A stretch of 20,196 nucleotides of DNA, from contig JBFIHZ010000036.1 in the NCBI GenBank assembly GCA_041601535.1, positions 1-20,196 on the forward strand, given 5' to 3'. Under the pieces are notes generated by a model. That model was given only the letters and a program-made list of their open reading frames with translations, did no database searches and had not been told where the DNA came from. Shown here one piece after another: positions 1 to 7,492 of the stretch (positions are counted from its first letter, which is position 1; each line of letters begins with the position of its first letter). The position numbers and the translations under genes were made by a program. Origin of the DNA: JBFIHZ01 sp041601535. GTDB lineage: Bacteria > Pseudomonadota > Gammaproteobacteria > Xanthomonadales > SZUA-36.

Positions 1-1
1 C

Positions 2-955
2 ATCACCGGTGTCGGTACGCTGCGGTCAGCCACCGCTAACCAGGCCAGCTTCCTCGCCAATCCGGCCTACCGTTCTGACCTGCAGGCCACCCGGGCCGGG
101 GTGGTCATCCTCAAGGCAGAAGAAGCCGCTGATTGCCCGGTGGCTTACCTGCTGGCTGATGATCCCTACCTGGCGTACGCACGGCTGGCCAGCCTGTTCG
201 ATCCCCGTCCGGCCGCCACTCCGGGCGTGCATGACAGCGCGGTAATCGACCCGACAGCGGAGCTGGGGCAGCATGTCAGCATCGGCGCACACGCCGTCAT
301 CGGCGCGCATTGCCGCATCGGTGACAGCTGTACCATTGGCCCGGGTTGCGTGATTGAAGCGCACAGCCAGCTCGGTGCGTCCTGTCAGCTGTTTGCCAAT
401 GTCAGCATCGGTTACAACGTGCGTCTGGGCCAGCGGGTAATCATTCATCCCGGTGTGGTGATCGGCGCCGATGGGTTTGGCATCGCATTTGCCGGCGACC
501 ACTGGGAGAAAGTCCCCCAGGTGGGTGGCGTACGCATCGGCGATGACTGCGAAATTGGCGCCAACAGCACCATCGACCGTGGCGCCATCGAAGATACCGT
601 GCTGGAAGAAGACGTGCGGGTCGATAATCTGGTGCAGATCGCCCACAATGTACACATCGGGGCACACACCGCCATCGCTGCGATGGCAGGCATCGCCGGC
701 AGCGCCCGCATTGGCAGGTACTGCCTGCTGGCCGGCGGCTGTGGCATCCAGGGCCATATCACCATCGCCGACCGGGTGACGGTAGGCGCCAAAAGTATTG
801 CCTATTATTCAATTGAAGAACCCGGCACCACCTGGTCCGGTCTGATGCCCGCGCAGCCACTCACGGACTGGCAGAGAAACCTGTCGCGGCTGCGCAAGCT
901 GGACGAGTTGGCACGGCGGGTGAGCAAAGTCGAAAAAGCCTTAAAGGAAAAATAG
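2..955 (+). CDS. lpxD: UDP-3-O-(3-hydroxyacyl)glucosamine N-acyltransferase LpxD (5' partial)
   Basis: LpxD transfers a 3-hydroxyacyl chain from ACP to the free amine of UDP-3-O-acyl-glucosamine, the third step of lipid A synthesis, in the cytoplasm as a homotrimer. The frame is open from base 2, so the start lies outside the window. The first visible residues (ITGVGTLRSA, then SFLANPAY) match the N-terminal uridine-binding domain of LpxD, so only a short N-terminal piece is missing. The rest is a left-handed beta-helix of hexapeptide repeats (many IG-x-x-x-x units), with the segment QIAHNVHIG holding the catalytic His (His239 of E. coli LpxD by alignment), and ends in a helical tail. The GTG at 101 is an internal codon, not the start. 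The TAG at 953-955 lies 5 bases before fabZ. Confidence 0.97.
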   Translation: MTGVGTLRSATANQASFLANPAYRSDLQATRAGVVILKAEEAADCPVAYLLADDPYLAYARLASLFDPRPAATPGVHDSAVIDPTAELGQHVSIGAHAVIGAHCRIGDSCTIGPGCVIEAHSQLGASCQLFANVSIGYNVRLGQRVIIHPGVVIGADGFGIAFAGDHWEKVPQVGGVRIGDDCEIGANSTIDRGAIEDTVLEEDVRVDNLVQIAHNVHIGAHTAIAAMAGIAGSARIGRYCLLAGGCGIQGHITIADRVTVGAKSIAYYSIEEPGTTWSGLMPAQPLTDWQRNLSRLRKLDELARRVSKVEKALKEK

Positions 956-960
956 ACCTC

Positions 961-1428
961 ATGACTGAGAATGTATTACCCGGTCCGGTTGAAGCCGGAC
1001 AAATCATGGACTACCTGCCGCACCGCTTTCCGTTCCTGCTGGTGGACCGCGTCCTGTCCATGCAACTGGAGCCGGTGAAAAAGCTCAGTGCCATCAAGAA
1101 CGTCACCATGAACGAGCCGTTCTTTACCGGTCATTTTCCCGGCAATCCGGTAATGCCCGGCGTGTTGATCATCGAAGCGATGGCCCAGGCCGCTGGCATG
1201 CTGGCCCACCTGGCCGCAGAGTCAGAGGGGCTGAAAGGCGAGCTCTACTACCTGGTGAAAATCGATAACGCACGGTTTTCCAAGATCGTGTCGCCCGGCG
1301 ACCAGCTGCTGCTGGAAGTGGAGCAGAAGCGCATTATGCGGGGCATGGGGCAGTACGCTTGCCAGGCCAGCGTGGAAGGACGTAAAGTCGCTTCATGTGA
1401 AATCCTGTGCGCAGGTAAAGGAAAATGA
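961..1428 (+). CDS. fabZ: 3-hydroxyacyl-ACP dehydratase FabZ
   Basis: FabZ dehydrates 3-hydroxyacyl-ACP to trans-2-enoyl-ACP in type II fatty acid synthesis and competes with LpxA and LpxD for the hydroxyacyl-ACP branch point, which explains its place between them. The 155-residue hot-dog-fold protein has the PHRFPFLLVDRV signature near residues 20-31 and the active-site stretch GHFPGNPVMPGVLIIEAMAQ, with His58 and Glu72 as the expected catalytic pair (E. coli His54 and Glu68). The length is normal for the family. The start ATG is 5 bases after the lpxD stop. The stop overlaps the lpxA start by four bases (ATGA, 1425-1428), suggesting translational coupling. Confidence 0.98.
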   Translation: MTENVLPGPVEAGQIMDYLPHRFPFLLVDRVLSMQLEPVKKLSAIKNVTMNEPFFTGHFPGNPVMPGVLIIEAMAQAAGMLAHLAAESEGLKGELYYLVKIDNARFSKIVSPGDQLLLEVEQKRIMRGMGQYACQASVEGRKVASCEILCAGKGK

Positions 1429-2201
1429 GCGACATTCATCCTACCGCCCTGATCGAACAGGGGGCTGAAATTGCTGATGATGTTGAAATCGGCGCATTCA
1501 GCCTGGTCGGTCCCAAGGTCAAAATTGGTCCGGGCTGCCGCATCGGTCCCCACGTGGTACTGACCGGCCGCACCACACTGGGACGTAACAACCGGATATT
1601 CCAGTTCGCCTCGATCGGCGAGGAACCGCAGGACAAGAAATATGCAGGAGAAGACACCGAACTGATCATTGGCGATGACAACACCATTCGGGAGTTGTGC
1701 ACCTTCAGCCGCGGCACCATCCAGGGTGGTGGCAAGACCATCATTGGCAATAACAACTGGATAATGGCCTGTGTGCATATCGCCCACGACTGCGTGCTCG
1801 GCGATAACATCATCATGGCCAATAACGCATCGCTGGCCGGGCACGTCAAGGTGGGTGACTACGCCATCCTGTCCGGCTACTCGCTGATCCACCAGTTCTG
1901 CCAGGTGGGGGAGCACAGTTTTACCTCGTTCGCCAGCCATGTGAATCAGAGCATCCCGCCGTACGTGACGGTTTCGGGCGAAAAAGCCAAGGTGAAAGGC
2001 GTGAATACCGAGGGCCTGAAACGGCGAGGGTACAGCCCCGAGCAGATTCAGCAGGTGCGGCGCGCCTACAAAGTGCTTTATCGCTCCGGTTTGCCACTGG
2101 AAGAAGCGACCCGTGAACTGACTGCCATGGCGGAAAAAGCCAGCGAAATCCAGCCTTTCGTGGAGTTTCTCAACACCACGGAAAAAAGCCTGATTCGCTG
2201 A
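1425..2201 (+). CDS. lpxA: UDP-N-acetylglucosamine acyltransferase LpxA
   Basis: LpxA O-acylates UDP-GlcNAc with 3-hydroxyacyl-ACP, the first step of lipid A synthesis. The 258-residue protein is a left-handed beta-helix of hexapeptide repeats followed by an alpha-helical C-terminal domain containing EGLKRRGYSPEQI. The motif VHIAHDC places His118 and the catalytic His121 (E. coli His122 and His125). Counting without gaps from this motif, the residue at the position of the E. coli hydrocarbon ruler Gly173 (Met169 in P. aeruginosa) is Phe169, in the segment GEHSFTSFA. A bulky side chain there is expected to shorten the acyl chain accepted. The gene overlaps fabZ by ATGA and is followed by a small hairpin and lpxB. 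Confidence 0.98.
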   Translation: MSDIHPTALIEQGAEIADDVEIGAFSLVGPKVKIGPGCRIGPHVVLTGRTTLGRNNRIFQFASIGEEPQDKKYAGEDTELIIGDDNTIRELCTFSRGTIQGGGKTIIGNNNWIMACVHIAHDCVLGDNIIMANNASLAGHVKVGDYAILSGYSLIHQFCQVGEHSFTSFASHVNQSIPPYVTVSGEKAKVKGVNTEGLKRRGYSPEQIQQVRRAYKVLYRSGLPLEEATRELTAMAEKASEIQPFVEFLNTTEKSLIR

Positions 2202-2218
2202 AGCCGTGCTGCGGCTTC
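2200..2218 (+). other. Hairpin in the lpxA-lpxB gap
   Basis: A perfect 7-bp inverted repeat (GAAGCCG and CGGCTTC) with a 5-base loop starts on the last bases of the lpxA stop codon. No T-tract follows, so it is not a standard intrinsic terminator. It is the only gap of any size inside the lpx block (30 bases). It could be an RNA processing or stability element, or chance. Confidence 0.4.
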
Positions 2219-2231
2219 CGTCACCCCGATC

Positions 2232-3386
2232 ATGAATTCACCGCCCACTGTGGTGCTGGTGGCCGGCGAAGCGTCCGGAGACCAGCTCGGTGCGGCATTG
2301 ATACGGCAATTACGCCAGCGCAAACCGGAACTGCGGTTCGCCGGCATCGGTGGTGCCGCCATGCGCGATGCCGGTATGGAAACCTGGTGGGATTGCGAGG
2401 AACTGGCCGTATTTGGCCTGTTTGAAGTGGTGGCGCATTTTCCCCGCTTGCTGAAAATCCGCCGCGCGCTGCAGCGTCGCATCACCCAGCTGGCTCCACG
2501 GGCATTTATCGGTATCGATGCGCCGGATTTCAACCTGGGCCTGGAAATCAAGCTGCGTCAGTCAGGCATTCCTACCGTGCATTATGTCAGCCCGACCGTT
2601 TGGGCATGGCGGCCAGGCCGGGTAAAGAAAATTGCCCGCGCCTGCGACCTGGTGCTGTGCCTGTTCCCGTTTGAACCGGATTTCTACCGTGAACACGGTG
2701 TGGAGGCCTGTTACGTGGGTCACCCGATGGCCGACCAGATACCCATGCACAGCGACGGCAACGCAGCGCGGGCAGCCCTGGGCCTGGCCGCAGACCGGCC
2801 GGTGATTGCGCTGCTGCCGGGCAGCCGGGTGGGTGAAGTCAGCCGGCTGGCCGCCCCGATGCTGGATGCGGTCAGGCGTTTGCAGGTAATTTTTCCGCAG
2901 GCGCAGTTTGTCACAGCATTGGCCGGGCCGCGGGTGCGCGAGGTGTTCGAAACGGCGCTGAAGGAACTGCCTGCGAACACCGTCCTTGCGGTGGACGGCC
3001 AGGCCCGCCGCGTGATGGCCGCCGCCGATGTCGTGCTGTGCGCCTCGGGTACCGCCACCCTGGAAACCCTGCTGATCAACCGTCCCATGGTAACCGCCTA
3101 CCGGCTGGCGCCTTCCACCTACCGGCTGGCCAAGCACCTGAAACTGATCAGGATGCAGCACTTTTCCCTGCCCAATATCCTGGCCTCCCGGACCCTGGTG
3201 CCGGAACTGATCCAGGATGAGGCCAATGGCCAGCGCTTGGCAGAGGAGACAGCAAAATGGCTGCAAGACGAAGCTGCCCGAAAACAGCTGACGGTGGAAT
3301 TTGAGCGCCTGCATAAGCAGTTGCAGTGCCATGCCAGCGATCGGGCAGCACAGGCGGTTGCAGCCTTGCTGGAGCGGTCCGCGTGA
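2232..3386 (+). CDS. lpxB: Lipid A disaccharide synthase LpxB
   Basis: LpxB is a family GT19 glycosyltransferase that joins UDP-2,3-diacylglucosamine and lipid X into the lipid A disaccharide 1-phosphate at the inner face of the inner membrane. The 384-residue protein has the expected landmarks in order: GEASGDQLGAAL near the N-terminus, the HYVSPTVWAWRPGRVKKIA block, a YVGHPMAD segment, the LLPGSRVGEVSRLAAPML donor-site motif, and the C-terminal ASGTATLETLL block. The ATG at 2232 gives a normal N-terminus (VVLVAGEASGD), although no strong purine-rich ribosome site is visible just upstream. It follows lpxA by 30 bases, and its TGA is shared with the GTG start of rnhB. Confidence 0.98.
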   Translation: MNSPPTVVLVAGEASGDQLGAALIRQLRQRKPELRFAGIGGAAMRDAGMETWWDCEELAVFGLFEVVAHFPRLLKIRRALQRRITQLAPRAFIGIDAPDFNLGLEIKLRQSGIPTVHYVSPTVWAWRPGRVKKIARACDLVLCLFPFEPDFYREHGVEACYVGHPMADQIPMHSDGNAARAALGLAADRPVIALLPGSRVGEVSRLAAPMLDAVRRLQVIFPQAQFVTALAGPRVREVFETALKELPANTVLAVDGQARRVMAAADVVLCASGTATLETLLINRPMVTAYRLAPSTYRLAKHLKLIRMQHFSLPNILASRTLVPELIQDEANGQRLAEETAKWLQDEAARKQLTVEFERLHKQLQCHASDRAAQAVAALLERSA

Positions 3387-3988
3387 GTTTCAGGCTGGCG
3401 GCCGGCGTGGATGAAGCCGGCAGAGGGCCGCTGGCCGGACCGGTGCTGGTCGCAGCAGTCATTCTGGATGCACGCAACATTCCGGCCGGGCTGGATGACT
3501 CCAAGCGCTTGAGCGCGGCAGCGCGTGAAGCGCTGTACCCGCAGATATGCCGGGCGGCCCGTGCCTGGGCGGTGGTGGAGGTTTCGGTGGAGGAAATCGA
3601 CCGGTGTAACATCCTGCAAGCCACATTGCTGGGAATGCGGCAGGCGGTTGAGCAGCTTGACCCTGTTCCGGCTGTGGCCCTGGTGGATGGTAACCAGGCA
3701 CCTGCCCTGGCCTGCGAAGTACAGACACTGGTTAAGGGTGATCAACTGGAGCCAGCCATTTCGGCGGCATCCATACTGGCCAAGGTGAGCCGCGACCGGC
3801 TGATGCTGCGCATGCATCAACGCTATCCGGGTTACGGTTTCGACCGGCACAAGGGCTACCCCACGCGTTTTCACCTGCAAGCGCTGGAACAGCTCGGTCC
3901 CTGCCCCATTCACCGGCGTTCTTTCGCACCGGTGCGACGTTTACTGGCCATACACGAACACAAGGAACGGGAAATTCAGAGCGTTTGA
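3383..3988 (+). CDS. rnhB: Ribonuclease HII
   Basis: RNase HII cuts the RNA strand of RNA-DNA hybrids and starts removal of single ribonucleotides misplaced in DNA. The 201-residue protein has the DEAGRGPLAGP motif (Asp10, Glu11), a DDSKRL block, the third acidic residue in ALVDGN, and ISAASILAKVSRDR followed by GYGFDRHKGY, all typical of the family. I chose the GTG at 3383, which overlaps the lpxB stop (GTGA) and gives a natural N-terminus just ahead of GVDEAGRG; a longer frame opens inside lpxB but adds sequence foreign to the family. The 3' end overlaps the convergent acylphosphatase gene by 13 bases. No dnaE follows, although it does in many gammaproteobacteria. Confidence 0.97.
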   Translation: MSFRLAAGVDEAGRGPLAGPVLVAAVILDARNIPAGLDDSKRLSAAAREALYPQICRAARAWAVVEVSVEEIDRCNILQATLLGMRQAVEQLDPVPAVALVDGNQAPALACEVQTLVKGDQLEPAISAASILAKVSRDRLMLRMHQRYPGYGFDRHKGYPTRFHLQALEQLGPCPIHRRSFAPVRRLLAIHEHKEREIQSV

Positions 3989-4314
3989 AAGCCCTTCATT
4001 GGCTGCATTTCAGCGGCATGTTCCTCGACCTGCTCAACCCGCGCCAGTGGCGGTCCGCGGTGCAACCAGGCCGCCAGTTCCGTCAACGCGCTGTCTGAAC
4101 CCATGGCCAGCACTTCCACGCTGCCATCAGGCAGGTTTTTGGCATGGCCAACCAGCCCCAGCCGAACGGCCTGCTGACGGGTGGATTCACGGAACCAGAC
4201 ACCCTGAACCTTACCGCGTATTCTGAAACTGCGGCCATGCGACACGGACGTAGCCCCACCGGTTTCCGGCTGACCGGGCTGGCTGACCTGGTTGCCGGTG
4301 GTGTCGCCGCTCAT
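3976..4314 (-). CDS. acyP: Acylphosphatase
   Basis: Small cytosolic enzyme family that hydrolyses the carboxyl-phosphate bond of acylphosphates. The core GKVQGVWFREST and GHAKNLPDGSVEV carries the two known catalytic residues, Arg42 and Asn60, with the same 18-residue spacing as Arg23 and Asn41 in the classical enzyme. At 112 residues it is longer than the usual 90 or so because of about 25 polar, Gly/Gln/Thr-rich residues at the N-terminus. A start near residue 24 (Val) is possible, but the ATG at 4314 overlaps the stop of the upstream thioredoxin gene by ATGA, which favours the long form. It is the last gene of a three-gene minus-strand operon and converges with rnhB. Confidence 0.93.
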   Translation of the reverse strand: MSGDTTGNQVSQPGQPETGGATSVSHGRSFRIRGKVQGVWFRESTRQQAVRLGLVGHAKNLPDGSVEVLAMGSDSALTELAAWLHRGPPLARVEQVEEHAAEMQPMKGFQTL

Positions 4315-4817
4315 TTGCCCGGCACCTGCCCGTTTGCAGCCGGATAACTGTCGATAAATTCTTCAATTGATTCGCGGGTTACCGGGCCGACAAAGGTCTT
4401 GACGGAAAAGCCGTTGGCGTCGAGCAGAATGGTGGTCGGCAAGGCGCGCGGCGCACCGAAAGGTTCCGGCGGATCATACACATCGACACGCAATATCGGG
4501 TAACTTGGGTTGAACTCCTGCAAAAACTCCTCGAACACGCTGTCGTCGGTATCTTCAAAAGCCAGCCCAAGCACGGTGACATCGTCCCGCTGCGTGTGCA
4601 TGGCAGACAGCTCCGGGATTTCTTTCCTGCACGGCGCACACCAGGTGGCCCAGTAATTGACCACCACCCAATGCCCCCGGTAATCCGACAAGGCCACCTC
4701 GCCTCCGCCCAGCCTGGGCAGTGCAAAGTCCACCGGTTCAGCGCCGGCCAGCGCGGGGGAAACCGGCACCGCCAGCATCAGCAGCAGCGCCAGCCATAAA
4801 CCACGAGTGTGCATCAT
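4311..4817 (-). CDS. Secreted TlpA-like thioredoxin family protein
   Basis: Predicted periplasmic thiol-disulfide oxidoreductase of the TlpA/ResA class. The 168-residue protein has a signal peptide (about residues 1-25, with LALLLMLAVPVSPALA), a VNYWATWCAPCRKEIPEL active site with Cys60 and Cys63, and the cis-proline stretch ALPTTILLD typical of the thioredoxin fold. These proteins usually reduce cytochrome c apoproteins or other periplasmic cysteines; the actual client cannot be read from the sequence. The start ATG overlaps the stop of the YihY gene by ATGA, and the stop overlaps the acylphosphatase start the same way, so the three genes are probably translated as a coupled unit. A second ATG directly follows the first. 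Confidence 0.92.
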   Translation of the reverse strand: MMHTRGLWLALLLMLAVPVSPALAGAEPVDFALPRLGGGEVALSDYRGHWVVVNYWATWCAPCRKEIPELSAMHTQRDDVTVLGLAFEDTDDSVFEEFLQEFNPSYPILRVDVYDPPEPFGAPRALPTTILLDANGFSVKTFVGPVTRESIEEFIDSYPAANGQVPGK

Positions 4818-6079
4818 TCCTTGCTTTCTCCTTCGTTGATCTTGCCATACATAGGACGCAGCGGACGCTCAAGTTCTTTCGTCCCGCGGTGGTAAATTTC
4901 AGTCAATGCAGTGGCGAACTCAGAATCCCAGGGCGACTCCACCGGCAATTCCTCGCTGGGCACCGGCAGGTGATACTGGCCACTGCGATACAGGTCAGCA
5001 AAACTCAGTTCGTGTAAATCGCGTGCCAGACGCCATTCGCCTTCATCATCGCGCGCGACAATCCGGCTCGTTTCCAGATCATGCAGCAAGCCCTGCAGTT
5101 GCCGGTCACCCGCCTTGGGCTGCATGGCCAGCAGTTGGGTATCGGACAGTTTGCCGCCCTCGAGCTGGGCATGCCACAGGTGACCCACCACGCGGAACAG
5201 TAACTGGAAGTTACGACTCTCAGGCCACTCGCCACGCGCCCGCTCGGTGTCGTCATACGTGGTCAGTGAGGCCGCCAGCGAAGCACCCAGCAGCACCACC
5301 ACCCACACCAGGTACAACCAGAACAGGAAAATGGGTATGGTCGCCAGCGCGCCATAGATTACCGCGTAATTGGCATTGCTGATGTAGGCCACGAAGCCCA
5401 GCTTGGCGAGCTCGTACAGCAGGGTGCTGAGCAAGGCACCCACCAGAGCATGGCGAAACATCACCGGCCGGTGCGGCACCAGGTAGAAAATCAGCGTAAA
5501 CACCGTCCAGGACAGCAGCAGCGCGCCCAGGCGGTGCCAGACAGGCGCAAACTCATTCTGCTCCAGAATCGGGTTGATAAAACTTTGCGCACTGAGGGCG
5601 ATGGCACTGCCTATCAGCAGCGGGCCCAGCGTCAGTACCGCCCAGTACATCACCACGCGGTTGGTCAGGGTGCGTGAACGGTCCACCCGCCAGATGCGGT
5701 TGAATGCCACCTCAATGCGGAACATCAACAGCAGGGCCGTGATAATCAGAAATACGGTACCCGGCAGGGTCAGGCTGCTGACGCTGGCCAGAAAGGTTTG
5801 CAAATAGTTTTCCAATTGCTCACTGGCGGATGGCATGAAATTACTGAAAATGAAGGACTTCAAATTTGCCGACCAGTCGGCGAACACCGGAAATGCCGCT
5901 ACGATGCCGAAGATTACGGCCAGCAAGGGCACCATCGCCAGCAGGCTGGTATAACCCAGGGAAGCCGCCTCTTCGAAACAGCGGTCTTCGCGAAAATGCT
6001 GCCACACATGCCGGGCGAGGCATTTCAGGCGCAGCAACTGGGCCTGCATCTCGGCATTGAGAACAATGGACTTGCGCAT
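4814..6079 (-). CDS. YihY/BrkB family inner membrane protein
   Basis: Member of the YihY (UPF0761) family, once annotated as RNase BN; the true function is unsettled. The 421-residue protein has about six membrane segments between residues 40 and 272, the family block FNRIWRVDRSRT near 126-137, and YGALATIPIFLFWLYLVWV near 242-260. After residue 280 comes a soluble domain with a winged-helix-like LSDTQLLAM...LLHDLETSRIV pattern, as in the long members of the family. It is the first gene of the operon with the thioredoxin and acylphosphatase genes, and lies divergent from arsC across 93 bases, a pairing I recall from Pseudomonas (PA0951/PA0950). Confidence 0.93.
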   Translation of the reverse strand: MRKSIVLNAEMQAQLLRLKCLARHVWQHFREDRCFEEAASLGYTSLLAMVPLLAVIFGIVAAFPVFADWSANLKSFIFSNFMPSASEQLENYLQTFLASVSSLTLPGTVFLIITALLLMFRIEVAFNRIWRVDRSRTLTNRVVMYWAVLTLGPLLIGSAIALSAQSFINPILEQNEFAPVWHRLGALLLSWTVFTLIFYLVPHRPVMFRHALVGALLSTLLYELAKLGFVAYISNANYAVIYGALATIPIFLFWLYLVWVVVLLGASLAASLTTYDDTERARGEWPESRNFQLLFRVVGHLWHAQLEGGKLSDTQLLAMQPKAGDRQLQGLLHDLETSRIVARDDEGEWRLARDLHELSFADLYRSGQYHLPVPSEELPVESPWDSEFATALTEIYHRGTKELERPLRPMYGKINEGESKE

Positions 6080-6118
6080 TTCGGTTTACCCGCCCCCTGG
6101 CAGTCAATAGAATTGGTT

Positions 6119-6148
6119 TTGGCAAGCTCTGATAATTCTGTTCATAAT
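6119..6148 (+). promoter_or_regulatory. Sigma70-type promoter for arsC-wrbA-DUF2069
   Basis: A TTGGCA at 6119-6124 and a CATAAT at 6143-6148, each one base from consensus, are separated by 18 bases in the gap between divergent yihY and arsC. The predicted transcript would start near 6155 and have a short leader containing the GAGG ribosome site at 6163-6166, six bases before the arsC ATG. Confidence 0.5.
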
Positions 6149-6172
6149 CACAATGTTCACCTGAGGATGCAA

Positions 6173-6520
6173 ATGACCGTCAGAATTCTACACAATCCAC
6201 GCTGTTCAAAATCGAGAGCCACGCTGGAATTACTGCAGCAAAAGGATATTGACCCCGAAGTGGTGCTGTACCTGGAAACGCCCCCATCAGCGGCCGAATT
6301 GCGTGCCATAGTAAAAAAGCTGGGTATCCCGGCTCGCCAGTTACTGCGCAGTGGTGAAGCAGAGTACCGTGAACTGGGCCTGGCCGATCCCAGCCTTGGC
6401 GAGGAAGCACTGATCCAGGCCATGGTGCGACATCCGAAGCTGATAGAACGCCCCATTGTCATTACCGGTGACAAAGCCGCCATTGGCCGCCCTCCGGAAT
6501 CGGTACTCGACATCCTGTGA
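6173..6520 (+). CDS. arsC: ArsC-family arsenate reductase (glutaredoxin-type)
   Basis: Member of the ArsC/Spx fold family; the classical enzyme reduces arsenate to arsenite with glutaredoxin. The 115-residue protein starts MTVRILHNPRCSKSR, putting the nucleophile at Cys11 (Cys12 in E. coli plasmid ArsC). It keeps the arginines of the oxyanion site in RQLLRSGE, IERPIV and GRPPESVLDIL. It is the short chromosomal form that ends right after the last motif. Two ATGs lie six bases apart; the second (6173) has GAGG at ideal spacing. No arsR or arsenite pump is nearby, so arsenic resistance as the physiological role is uncertain. wrbA follows after 43 bases. Confidence 0.92.
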   Translation: MTVRILHNPRCSKSRATLELLQQKDIDPEVVLYLETPPSAAELRAIVKKLGIPARQLLRSGEAEYRELGLADPSLGEEALIQAMVRHPKLIERPIVITGDKAAIGRPPESVLDIL

Positions 6521-6563
6521 ACAACTTCGCTGCCAGCAGGCCGTGCAGGACATTGCCCGCCTG

Positions 6564-7154
6564 ATGGACATACTCGTGTTGTATTACAGCCTGCATGGGC
6601 ATACCGCCACGATGGCCCGCCACATTGCCAGAGGCGTTGAGGAAGTGGATGGTGCGGCGGCGCGCGTGCGCACCGTGGCACCGGTCAGCGACGGCGTGGA
6701 GCATCGCAATCCGGCCGTACCCGATGACGGTCCACCCTACGCCCGCAAAGCCGACCTGGCTGAATGCGCCGGGCTGATACTGGGCAGCCCGACACGCTTT
6801 GGCAATATGGCTGCCGCGCTGAAGTATTTTCTCGATGGCAGCAGCGCGGAGTGGTTTTCCGGCACGCTGGCAGGCAAGCCGGCCGGCGTGTTCACCTCAA
6901 CGGCCAGCCTGCACGGCGGACAGGAGACCACCTTGCTCAGCATGATGCTGCCCCTGATGCATCACGGCATGATACTGGCCGGACTGCCCTATACCGAACC
7001 CGCCCTGATCAATACCCGTGGCGGCGGCACACCCTATGGCGCCAGCCATTACAGCGGCTGGCAGGGCGAGCGGGAACTGGATAAGGACGAACAGGAACTG
7101 TGCCGGGTACTGGGCCGGCGCGTGGCCGGCCTGGCCGTGCAGCTGGCCAGATGA
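6564..7154 (+). CDS. wrbA: NAD(P)H:quinone oxidoreductase, WrbA family
   Basis: Flavodoxin-like FMN protein that reduces quinones by two electrons, a cytosolic protection against redox cycling. The 196-residue protein has the FMN phosphate loop YYSLHGHTATMARHIARGVE near residues 7-26, the SPTRFGNMAAALKYFLDG stretch, and STASLHGGQETTLLSMMLPL, all characteristic of WrbA. The start at 6564 (MDILVLYYS) gives the normal N-terminus; the frame is open further upstream into arsC, but that extension does not resemble the family, and no strong ribosome site is visible. Its TGA overlaps the ATG of the next gene. From memory, its sequence and neighbours closely resemble Pseudomonas PA0949. Confidence 0.95.
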   Translation: MDILVLYYSLHGHTATMARHIARGVEEVDGAAARVRTVAPVSDGVEHRNPAVPDDGPPYARKADLAECAGLILGSPTRFGNMAAALKYFLDGSSAEWFSGTLAGKPAGVFTSTASLHGGQETTLLSMMLPLMHHGMILAGLPYTEPALINTRGGGTPYGASHYSGWQGERELDKDEQELCRVLGRRVAGLAVQLAR

Positions 7155-7492
7155 ATCCCGGCCTGGCGGTCAAGCTGAGCTACCTCAGCCTGCTGGCACT
7201 GCAAGTGGTCTGGCATGCCCTGCTGCCCCCACCCGGCGGTTCAGCCAACTGGCTGCTGGCCCTGATCGCCTGCCTGCCGCTGCTGTTGCCCTTGCCCGGC
7301 ATCCTGCGCGGCCAGGTACGCAGCATGACCTGGGGTGGTTACCTGCTGGTGCTGTATTTCGTGATTGGCATTATGGAGGCCTGGAGCAATCCGCAGCAGC
7401 GTCTGCCGGCCATGGCCCAGATAGTCCTGGCGCTGGCCTACTTCACCAGCCTGGTGTGGCTGACCCGCCGGTTGCGTCCTCCGCGGCACTAG
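7151..7492 (+). CDS. DUF2069 small membrane protein
   Basis: Predicted inner-membrane protein of unknown function, 113 residues, with about four hydrophobic segments (near residues 8-25, 32-50, 60-77 and 87-104) and a short basic tail (RRLRPPRH). The motif YFVIGIMEAWSNPQQRLPA between the third and fourth segments fits the DUF2069 family, which commonly follows wrbA. The start ATG overlaps the wrbA stop by ATGA, so the gene is the last of the arsC-wrbA unit. Its last 50 bases overlap the 3' end of the convergent large gene. Confidence 0.85.
   Translation: MNPGLAVKLSYLSLLALQVVWHALLPPPGGSANWLLALIACLPLLLPLPGILRGQVRSMTWGGYLLVLYFVIGIMEAWSNPQQRLPAMAQIVLALAYFTSLVWLTRRLRPPRH

Noticed and set aside
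26..757. Long minus-strand open frame opposite lpxD
   Set aside because: lpxD is certain from its hexapeptide repeats and active site; the opposite frame has no recognisable features. The same applies to similar frames opposite lpxA, lpxB and rnhB.
6173..6520. An arsenic-resistance operon around arsC
   Set aside because: No arsR, arsB, acr3 or arsH neighbour; the partners are wrbA and DUF2069.
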